Below are positions 1 to 5,684 of a stretch of 6,791 bases of DNA, piece after piece. The notes beneath the pieces are model-generated. The model made no database searches. It had not been told where the DNA came from and saw nothing but the letters and a program-made list of their open reading frames with translations. The stretch is from Planctomycetales bacterium. GTDB lineage: Bacteria; 4484-113; JAFGCY01. A program made the translations under genes and the position numbers. The stretch is taken from assembly GCA_024645305.1 (NCBI GenBank), contig JAHEFU010000157.1:1-6791 (forward strand), read 5' to 3'. The number at the start of each line of letters is the position of its first letter. Positions within the stretch are counted from its first letter, which is position 1.

Positions 1-1362
1 CAGTCCGGAGCTGTGCTGCTCAATGTGGAAGTGTTTGCCGGTGTACCCGCGGGCAACAGCATCTACATTGCCCTGGCAGACTACGGCACGGGCCGCTGGG
101 AATTTGCAGGCCCCTTTGATGGAAACACACAGCTCAACCTCGACGATGCCAGGCATCGTTCGCCCTCGGGCAGCTGCTACGTTGCCGTTCTCACAAGCGG
201 AGGCGACAGTGCGGACATTGACCTGCTGGAGTTTTCCGTTGACAGCCTCGGCTGGCAGGTGGTCACGGTTTATGACTTGCTGCGCAGTGGCTTCTACAAT
301 TCCCTGGCAGTCATCAACGGACATCCGGCAATGGCCTTCCAGGCGGAGGATGCGCTGGACGAAGGTGACCTGGTATATGTGCGCAGTTCAACAAGCACCG
401 GAGCGGCGGCGGCGGACTGGAACAATTATGTGCTGGTTGATTCCGTCGGAGCGACGGGTTACGATCCTTCGATTGCGGAAATCGCAGGGACACCTGCAAT
501 CAGCTTCCAGGATGGAAACACAGATTTCCTCAGATATGTACGCAGCACTACGGCCAGCGGTGACAATGCGGCTGACTGGAGCCAGTTCGTCACGGTGGAT
601 GACAGCGGCAACGTGGGCAGTAATTCCAGCCTGGCTGTCATCGATGGCACTCCGGCGATCAGTTACTACGAGAGCATCAGCGGTACTGAGGGCCACCTGA
701 AATACGCCCGCAGCACAAGCCCGACTGGAGCTGACGCTGCGGACTGGAGTCAGGTGGTCACGGTGGACAGTGCCGGTCGCGTGGGCTGGCACAGTTCCCT
801 TGTTACAGTGGATGGCAACCCGGCGATCAGCTACTACGACCTCATCAACGATGTCCTGAAGTATGCCCGCAGTACGACTGCGACAGGTGGCCAGCCAGCT
901 GACTGGACGCAGATTGTGATCGCCGACAGCGATCAGTACACCGGTAACTATTCCTCGATGGCAGTCGTGGACGGACAGCCCGCCATCAGCTACTACAAGC
1001 GCGACAGCGATGACCTGCGCTTCATCCGCTCGACGACTCTCACGGGCGAACAGGCTGCGGACTGGACCCAGAAAGTGACGGTGCATGCCATGGGCAGCAT
1101 CGGTGAATACACATCCCTGGCGGTGATCAGTGGCAACCCGGCGATCAGTTATTACGACGCCGACAACAAGAGCCTGCGCTACATCCGGGCCACCAGTCCG
1201 TCCGGCGAGGATGCAGCAGCCTGGCTGGGCCTTCCCGTAACTGTCGATGACTCAGGGGAGGTCGGAGAGTCCACGCATCTCGTGGAGATTGGCGGCCGGC
1301 CAGCGATCAGCTACTACGACAAAACGAACGGCGACCTGAAATACGCAATTCTGTTCCAGTAG
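1..1362 (+). CDS. Repeat protein, probable seven-bladed beta-propeller (5' end missing)
   Basis: The frame is open from base 1 to a TAG at 1360-1362, giving 453 visible residues. The real start lies upstream; a GTG at 13 is only an internal codon. Visible residues 1-84 look beta-rich (alternating hydrophobics, Y-I-A-L-A-D-Y-G-T-G-R-W). From residue 85 there are seven units, with the Trp that opens each at 85, 140, 193, 249, 302, 355 and 408. A typical unit reads D-W-x-Q-x-V-T-V-D, then S-S-L-A-V-I-x-G-x-P-A-I-S-Y-Y-D, then D-L-K-Y-A-R-S-T, which gives four predicted strands. Seven four-stranded units fit a closed beta-propeller, and the last unit ends at its fourth strand just before the stop. 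Proteins of this style are usually secreted or surface-exposed, but the signal peptide would lie outside the window. No catalytic motif or C-terminal anchor is visible, so the function (binding or adhesion is possible) is unknown. It is separated by 92 bases and a promoter from the next gene. Confidence 0.85.
   Translation, partial: QSGAVLLNVEVFAGVPAGNSIYIALADYGTGRWEFAGPFDGNTQLNLDDARHRSPSGSCYVAVLTSGGDSADIDLLEFSVDSLGWQVVTVYDLLRSGFYNSLAVINGHPAMAFQAEDALDEGDLVYVRSSTSTGAAAADWNNYVLVDSVGATGYDPSIAEIAGTPAISFQDGNTDFLRYVRSTTASGDNAADWSQFVTVDDSGNVGSNSSLAVIDGTPAISYYESISGTEGHLKYARSTSPTGADAADWSQVVTVDSAGRVGWHSSLVTVDGNPAISYYDLINDVLKYARSTTATGGQPADWTQIVIADSDQYTGNYSSMAVVDGQPAISYYKRDSDDLRFIRSTTLTGEQAADWTQKVTVHAMGSIGEYTSLAVISGNPAISYYDADNKSLRYIRATSPSGEDAAAWLGLPVTVDDSGEVGESTHLVEIGGRPAISYYDKTNGDLKYAILFQ
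253..1359 (+). repeat. Seven in-frame tandem repeats of 53-56 codons
   Basis: The units begin at the Trp codons at 253, 418, 577, 745, 904, 1063 and 1222, giving spacings of 165, 159, 168, 159, 159 and 159 bases. The core segment encoding P-A-I-S-Y-Y is similar at the DNA level too: ccggcgatcagctactac or close variants recur near 653, 821, 980, 1139 and 1301. Units 1 and 2 are the most diverged (P-A-M-A-F-Q and P-A-I-S-F-Q in place of P-A-I-S-Y-Y). Spacing differences of 3-9 bases lie in the loops, as expected for blade duplications under structural selection. Confidence 0.85.
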
Positions 1363-1366
1363 CAGC

Positions 1367-1385
1367 TGTTTCACAATTGTTTCAC
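1367..1385 (+). repeat. Paired 8-mer TGTTTCAC, possible operator
   Basis: TGTTTCAC occurs at 1367-1374 and again at 1378-1385, an exact direct repeat with an 11-base period, about one helical turn. The palindrome ACAATTGT (1373-1380) spans the junction. The pair sits 27 bases upstream of the TATAAT box, in the only sizeable intergenic gap of the window. A repressor or activator binding two half-sites on one face of the helix would look like this, but no known regulator is recognised and chance is possible. Confidence 0.3.
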
Positions 1386-1389
1386 TGGC

Positions 1390-1417
1390 TGGATCAGGGC
1401 ATCTCAGGAAGTATAAT
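1390..1417 (+). promoter_or_regulatory. Candidate sigma-70-type promoter of the mutL-like gene
   Basis: A perfect TATAAT lies at 1412-1417, 37 bases before the ATG at 1455. The best -35 at a workable distance is TGGATC (1390-1395, 16-base spacer), matching only three of six consensus bases, and there is no extended -10 TG. A good -10 with a poor -35 suggests a weak or activator-dependent promoter, which would fit the direct repeat just upstream. Confidence 0.45.
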
Positions 1418-1437
1418 GTGTCTCTCGCAAACCCTGC

Positions 1438-1443
1438 AGGAGA
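1438..1443 (+). promoter_or_regulatory. Shine-Dalgarno sequence AGGAGA
   Basis: AGGAGA lies 11 bases before the ATG at 1455. The spacing is a little long but usable. It supports this ATG, which also places the conserved D-C-G-S-T-T-T-K motif at residues 13-20, near the N-terminus as expected for the family. Confidence 0.6.
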
Positions 1444-1454
1444 CCAGTACATAA

Positions 1455-3377
1455 ATGGCTGAGCGCAAACTGGATGTAATCGTGGCGACGGACTGCGGTT
1501 CGACGACCACCAAGGCAATCATGATCGAGCGGACTGCCGACGGCTTCCGCCAGACCTACCGCGGCGAGGCACCAACGACTGTGGAAGCGCCCTTTGAGGA
1601 CGTAACGCAGGGAGTGCTCAATGCCATGCAGGAGCTCGAGGAGCTCAGCGGGCGCAAGATCATCGACTGGGACGCGATCGATGACCCGAAACGCGACCAG
1701 ACGATCCTGCCCTTCATCACCCCGGCCGATGGGCCGAATGGTGTGGACATCTACATCTCCACCAGTTCGGCCGGCGGCGGCCTGCAGATGATGGTGGCCG
1801 GCGTGGTCAAGGCCATGACGGGTGAAAGTGCCCAGCGTGCAGCTCTCGGTGGCGGTGCGATCGTGATGGACATCCTCGCCAGCAATGACGGCCGCCTGCC
1901 GCATGAGCGCATCGAGCGCATCCGCCGCCTGCGTCCTGACATGATCCTGCTCTCGGGCGGTATCGACGGCGGTACAACCAAGCACGTGGCCGAAATGGCC
2001 GAGCTGATCGCCGCGGCGGATCCCCGCCCGCGCCTGGGGCACAGTTTCCAGCTGCCGGTGATCTACGCCGGCAACAAGGATGCGAAGGACGAGGTGGAGA
2101 TCGTCTTCCAGCGCAAGGACGAGCACAAGCAGGTCGTGATCGGCAAGGACGGCAAGCCCGAGGAGATGGTGGCGCTGTTCCCCGTGCCGAACATCCGGCC
2201 CACGCTGGAGGAGGAGAACCTGATGCCGGCGCGCGCCATGATCCAGGACCTCTTCGAGGAACACGTGATGGCCCAGGCTCCCGGTTATGACAAGCTCCTG
2301 AAGTGGGTCGGCGCACCCGTGATGCCGACACCAGCCGCCATGGGCTACATTATCCAGACAATTGCCACCATCAATGAGATGAACGTGATCGGCGTTGACA
2401 TCGGCGGCGCCACCACGGATGTATTCTCCAGCTTCGAGGTGGAGAATTCCGTGGGAACCATGGAACGCCTGTTCAACCGCTCCGTGTCCGCCAACCTCGG
2501 CATGAGCTACTCCATCAGCAATGTGATGGCGGAAGCCGGCTGGGAGAACGTGATGCGCTGGGTGCCCTTCGATGTTGACGAGCAGGAACTGCGCGACGCC
2601 ATCAAGAACAAGATGATCCGCCCCACGACGATCCCGCATGCCCTGCGCAGCCTGGTGATCGAGCAGGCCCTGGCTCGCGAGGCCCTGCGCCTGTCCTTCG
2701 ACCAGCACAAGCTGCTGGCTACCGGCCTGAAGGGTGTGCAGCGCGTCAAGTCACTGGACGAGGCCTTCGCCGGTGCCGCCGACGAGGACACCTTCATCAA
2801 GATGATGAACCTCGACCTGCTGGTCGGTTCCGGGGGTGTGCTGAGCCACGCCCCACGCCGCAGCCAGACGATGCACATGCTGATTGACGCCTTCCAGCCA
2901 GAGGGCTTCACCTTCCTCGGCGTGGACAGCATCTTCATGATGCCGCACCTCGGAGTCCTGTCACAGGTCAGTCCCGAGGCCGCGCAGCAGGTCTTCGACC
3001 GGGATTGCATGATCTACCTCGGCACAGTGATCGCCGCCAAGGGCAGTGCACGCTTTGGTGATCCCTGCTTCGATTACTCCATCAAGTTTGACGACGGGAC
3101 CGAAGAAGGCGGCATGATGAGGTTTGGAGACATGAAGCTGTTTGCGGACTTCACAGTCGGCGCGGAGGCCACTGTGACGGTCAAGCCGCAGCGCAAGTTC
3201 GACCTCGGCGAGGGCCCCGGCAAGGAAGTCACGAAGAGTGTCCGTGGCGGCGTGGTCGGTCTGGTGCTGGATGCACGTGGCCGCAAGATCATGCTCAACA
3301 CGGACAATGACGAGCGTCGCAAGCAGCTGTTGAAGTGGGGCGAGGAAATGCACAGCCTGGCCAGCCTCGACGGCTGA
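1455..3377 (+). CDS. MutL/GlmL-family ASKHA ATPase-like protein, extended form
   Basis: This 640-residue protein belongs to the glutamate mutase L (MutL/GlmL) family, actin-fold proteins found with adenosylcobalamin mutases such as glutamate mutase and ornithine aminomutase (OR-X) and thought to act as accessory or reactivating factors. Visible motifs in order are D-C-G-S-T-T-T-K (13-20, phosphate 1), S-T-S-S-A-G-G-G-L-Q (102-111), L-L-S-G-G-I-D-G-G (165-173), P-V-I-Y-A-G-N (201-207), D-I-G-G-A-T-T-D-V (315-323, phosphate 2) and G-S-G-G-V-L-S-H-A-P (458-467, adenosine site). All nucleotide-binding elements look intact. Classical GlmL is about 460 residues; this one has a charged, Lys/Glu-rich stretch at about 211-240 and a C-terminal region of roughly 130 residues that looks beta-rich and includes V-R-G-G-V-V-G-L-V-L-D (596-606). 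No signal peptide or membrane segment is seen, so it should be cytosolic. No mutase or B12 gene is adjacent, so the partner is unknown. Family membership is fairly sure; the exact role is not. Confidence 0.85.
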   Translation: MAERKLDVIVATDCGSTTTKAIMIERTADGFRQTYRGEAPTTVEAPFEDVTQGVLNAMQELEELSGRKIIDWDAIDDPKRDQTILPFITPADGPNGVDIYISTSSAGGGLQMMVAGVVKAMTGESAQRAALGGGAIVMDILASNDGRLPHERIERIRRLRPDMILLSGGIDGGTTKHVAEMAELIAAADPRPRLGHSFQLPVIYAGNKDAKDEVEIVFQRKDEHKQVVIGKDGKPEEMVALFPVPNIRPTLEEENLMPARAMIQDLFEEHVMAQAPGYDKLLKWVGAPVMPTPAAMGYIIQTIATINEMNVIGVDIGGATTDVFSSFEVENSVGTMERLFNRSVSANLGMSYSISNVMAEAGWENVMRWVPFDVDEQELRDAIKNKMIRPTTIPHALRSLVIEQALAREALRLSFDQHKLLATGLKGVQRVKSLDEAFAGAADEDTFIKMMNLDLLVGSGGVLSHAPRRSQTMHMLIDAFQPEGFTFLGVDSIFMMPHLGVLSQVSPEAAQQVFDRDCMIYLGTVIAAKGSARFGDPCFDYSIKFDDGTEEGGMMRFGDMKLFADFTVGAEATVTVKPQRKFDLGEGPGKEVTKSVRGGVVGLVLDARGRKIMLNTDNDERRKQLLKWGEEMHSLASLDG

Positions 3378-3383
3378 GCAGGC

Positions 3384-3402
3384 CCACCTGCAGATCAGGT
3401 GG
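3384..3402. terminator. Hairpin between convergent genes, possible weak terminator
   Basis: CCACCTG (3384-3390) and CAGGTGG (3396-3402) form a perfect 7-bp stem with the 5-base loop CAGAT. It lies where the mutL-like gene (stop 3375-3377) and argJ (stop 3395-3397, inside the stem) converge. There is no T-run on either side, so it is not a standard intrinsic terminator. It could protect RNA 3' ends or slow polymerase from both directions. Confidence 0.3.
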
Positions 3403-4630
3403 TGTAGTGCGAGTTGAACTTGACGTAGCCCGTCGATAGGTCACAGCCCCAGCCCGTCGCTTCCGCGTCTCCGGCATTCAGGTTGACAACGACCCGCAGG
3501 TGCTGCTGGTGCATCACTGCGCGGACCTGTTCAAGGTCCTGGCTGGTCGGCTTGCCGTTTCTCGCGACCTGGAACAGATCATCCGCCCCGACGCTGAGAT
3601 CCACCTTTGACTGATCGAATTCGACTCCGCTGCGTCCCGCGGCAGCGAGGATCCGGCCCCAGTTGGGATCCTGTCCGAATATGGCGGTCTTCACGAGTGA
3701 GCTGTCAGAGATGGTGCGCACCATGCGCCGTGCCCCCGCCTCGTCCGGCGCATTGATCACGCGATACTCCACGAACTTCGTAGCCCCTTCACCATCACTG
3801 ACGATCAGCTTGGCGAGATCCTCAGTGACCCCGAAGAGGGCTGCACGGAACTCCGCATATCCCGGGTCCTGCTCCATCCTGATTTCAATGTTGCCGGCCA
3901 TGCCGTTGCACATCACGAGGGCCATGTCATTGGTGGAAGTGTCCCCATCCACGCTGATCATGTTGAAGCTGCGGTCCACCGCCTCCTTGAAGGTGCTGTC
4001 CAGCAGCGGCCGCGAGATCGCGATATCGCAGGCCATGAAACTCAGCATGGTGCCCATGTCTGGGTGGATCATGCCGCTGCCCTTGGCGACACCGGCCAGC
4101 AGGACCTCCCGCTCGCCGATGCTGAAGCGCCGGGCGGACTCCTTGGGGAAGGTATCGGTTGTCAGGATGCTGTTGGCGAGGAAGTGGCTGGCTGCCTTCT
4201 TGTGGCTGAGCTTGCGGGCGTTGACGCGGATGCCCTCCACGACAATGTCCGTGGGGAAGCGCTGCCCGATCACACCTGTACTGGAGACAACCACCAGTTC
4301 CCGCGCGATGTCCAGTTCCTCCGCCATGGCGGTGGCCATGGCCTCCGCCCCCTGGCGGCCCTGCTCCCCGGTGCAGGCATTGGCATTTCCGGAATTGACG
4401 ACTACTGCCTGTACAAGTCCGTCGGCTGTGTGCCGGCGGCTTACGATGACAGGCTCAGCCACGACCTGGTTGCGGGTGAACACGGCGCTGGCATGGCAGG
4501 GCTGCTCCGAATGGATCATCCCCAGGTCGCGCCGCTTGGACTTGATGCCGATGTGCGCACCCCAGCAGCTGAAGCCCTTCACGCCGCTGATGGTGTCATT
4601 TAATTCCGTCTGGATTGCCTTGTTGTCCAT
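3395..4630 (-). CDS. argJ: Glutamate N-acetyltransferase / ornithine acetyltransferase ArgJ
   Basis: ArgJ transfers the acetyl group from N-acetylornithine to glutamate, giving ornithine and N-acetylglutamate (EC 2.3.1.35); some members also make N-acetylglutamate from acetyl-CoA (EC 2.3.1.1), which cannot be judged from sequence. At 411 residues it is full length. Visible family motifs are N-S-G-N-A-N-A-C-T-G (79-88), S-S-T-G-V-I-G (116-122), K-G-S-G-M-I-H-P-D-M (183-192), the self-cleavage Thr at 194 followed by M-L, D-G-D-T-S-T-N-D (228-235), G-E-G-A-T-K (280-285), D-P-N-W-G-R-I (321-327) and the C-terminal Y-T-T. The proenzyme should cut itself before Thr194 into alpha and beta chains. 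The residue before Thr194 is Gly, where Ala is usual. The N-terminal segment reads C-W-G-A-H-I-G-I-K (22-30), unlike the common A-A-G form. The ATG at 4630 has GAGGAG five bases upstream and follows the argC stop by nine bases, so the genes are likely cotranscribed. Cytosolic. Confidence 0.96.
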   Translation of the reverse strand: MDNKAIQTELNDTISGVKGFSCWGAHIGIKSKRRDLGMIHSEQPCHASAVFTRNQVVAEPVIVSRRHTADGLVQAVVVNSGNANACTGEQGRQGAEAMATAMAEELDIARELVVVSSTGVIGQRFPTDIVVEGIRVNARKLSHKKAASHFLANSILTTDTFPKESARRFSIGEREVLLAGVAKGSGMIHPDMGTMLSFMACDIAISRPLLDSTFKEAVDRSFNMISVDGDTSTNDMALVMCNGMAGNIEIRMEQDPGYAEFRAALFGVTEDLAKLIVSDGEGATKFVEYRVINAPDEAGARRMVRTISDSSLVKTAIFGQDPNWGRILAAAGRSGVEFDQSKVDLSVGADDLFQVARNGKPTSQDLEQVRAVMHQQHLRVVVNLNAGDAEATGWGCDLSTGYVKFNSHYTT

Positions 4631-4635
4631 GCTTG

Positions 4636-4641
4636 CTCCTC
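4636..4641 (-). promoter_or_regulatory. Shine-Dalgarno GAGGAG of argJ, overlapping the argC stop
   Basis: On the minus strand GAGGAG stands five bases before the argJ ATG (4630-4628) and overlaps the argC stop codon (TGA, 4642-4640). Ribosomes finishing argC would clear or cover this site, so translational coupling of ArgC and ArgJ is plausible. It fixes the argJ start with good confidence. Confidence 0.7.
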
Positions 4642-5671
4642 AGGGACTGAGTGCCACCTGCTGCAGGCCCAGGCTCTCGGGGAGTCCGGCCATGATGTTC
4701 ATGTTCTGCACGGCCTGTCCGGCCGCACCCTTCACGAGGTTGTCAATTGCCGAGATGATGATCAGGTTACCGCTGCGGGAATCCGCCTTCAGGTGGATGT
4801 CGCAGTAGTTGCTGCCTCGCACATCCGCCAGCGAGGGTGGAACGTCACGCAGACGGACAAACTGCTCATGGCTGTAGGCACTTTCGAGTGCACTCCGCAA
4901 TTCCTGCTCGCCTGCCCCATTGCGGGGTCTGGCGTAGATTGTTGACAGTATTCCACGGCTGACGGGCAGCAGGTGCGGTGTGAACTGCAGGGTGATCCCC
5001 CGTCCCGCCGCCAGGGACAGCGCCTGCTCGATTTCCGGCGTGTGCCTGTGTGTGCCGAGGCCGTAGGCGCTGAAATTGCCATGCACCTGCGGGAAATGCA
5101 GGTTGGGCTTGGGCTTGTTGCCGGCCCCGCTGACCCCGCTCTTGCTGTCAATGATGATCCCCTGGCTCTCGATCAGACCGGCCGCCAGCAGCGGCGTCAG
5201 CGGCAGGATCGCGGAGGTCGGATAACAGCCTGGATTGGCAACTAGATTCGCATGGCGGATCGCTTCGCGGTTGAGTTCGCTCATCCCGTAGGCTGCGCCC
5301 GCCAGCCTGTCCGGGCAGGCATGCGGCGTTTCATACCAGTGTTCATAGACCGTATGGTCCGCCAGCCTGAAGTCCCCGCTGAGGTCAATCACCGGAGTGC
5401 GCTCGAGGTCATGCGTGGCGATGAATTCCATACTGATCCGGTGCGGCAGGGCGAGGAAGATGTAATCAAGTTCTGTCTGCGAAAGGGCGGAATTCCCCAC
5501 CAGCATGTCGTCCACGATGCCTCTGAACTGCGGGTGCAGCTCACTGAAGCGTCGGCCGGCATTGCTGGCTGCTGTCAGCAGGCTGAGCTGCGCCCGGGGA
5601 TGTCCAAGCAGGATGCGTACCAGCTCGCTGCCGGTGTACCCGCTGGCACCGACGACCGCCACCCGCAGCAT
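4640..5671 (-). CDS. argC: N-acetyl-gamma-glutamyl-phosphate reductase ArgC
   Basis: ArgC reduces N-acetylglutamyl 5-phosphate with NADPH to N-acetylglutamate 5-semialdehyde (EC 1.2.1.38), the third step of arginine synthesis. With the ATG at 5671 it has 343 residues, the usual size for the long, non-fused form. Motifs are the Rossmann loop G-A-S-G-Y-T-G (8-14), A-L-P-H (74-77), D-L-S-G-D-F-R (96-102), the catalytic Cys at 149 in N-P-G-C-Y-P-T (147-152), S-K-S-G-V-S-G-A-G (176-184), the active-site H-R-H-T-P-E-I (208-214), P-H-L-L-P-V-S-R-G (232-240) and K-G-A-A-G-Q-A-V-Q-N (314-323). Start choice: 5671 puts the glycine loop at the normal distance from the N-terminus, but its Shine-Dalgarno is poor. 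An in-frame ATG at 5692 adds seven residues, has AGGGTGG upstream and overlaps argD by eight bases. The frame also opens to 5773, but that extension is Cys-rich, non-family sequence and unlikely. It sits between argD and argJ in a probable operon. Cytosolic. Confidence 0.95.
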   Translation of the reverse strand: MLRVAVVGASGYTGSELVRILLGHPRAQLSLLTAASNAGRRFSELHPQFRGIVDDMLVGNSALSQTELDYIFLALPHRISMEFIATHDLERTPVIDLSGDFRLADHTVYEHWYETPHACPDRLAGAAYGMSELNREAIRHANLVANPGCYPTSAILPLTPLLAAGLIESQGIIIDSKSGVSGAGNKPKPNLHFPQVHGNFSAYGLGTHRHTPEIEQALSLAAGRGITLQFTPHLLPVSRGILSTIYARPRNGAGEQELRSALESAYSHEQFVRLRDVPPSLADVRGSNYCDIHLKADSRSGNLIIISAIDNLVKGAAGQAVQNMNIMAGLPESLGLQQVALSP

Positions 5672-5684
5672 CTGTTCGCCAGCT

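Noticed and set aside
388..1086. 232-codon minus-strand frame opposite the repeat units
   Set aside because: Its own periodicity (V-V-A-D-G-G, V-V-T-D-R-R) is the mirror of the real repeats on the plus strand. No separate support.
253..1359. CRISPR-like or non-coding tandem repeat array
   Set aside because: The repeats keep reading frame, vary mainly at third positions and in loop codons, and have no constant-repeat/unique-spacer layout.
1367..1385. CRP/FNR-type operator from the TCACA and ACAATTGT elements
   Set aside because: No TGTGA half-site lies six bases upstream of TCACA, and the strict pattern is a direct repeat, not an inverted one.
1386..1401. Possible sigma-54 promoter (TGGC and GC with 12-base phasing)
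   Set aside because: Only TGGC and GCA match; the TT of the -12 element is missing. The TATAAT downstream is a better candidate.
1404..2708. 434-codon open frame on the minus strand opposite the mutL-like gene
   Set aside because: It is antisense to a clear family protein. Its product is His- and Leu-rich low-quality sequence, as expected from the complement of GC-rich codons, and no family motif is visible.
3663..4808. 381-codon open frame on the plus strand opposite argJ and the end of argC
   Set aside because: The product is rich in Ser, Met, Leu and Arg with no recognisable domain, and it runs across two well-supported genes. It is a shadow frame.
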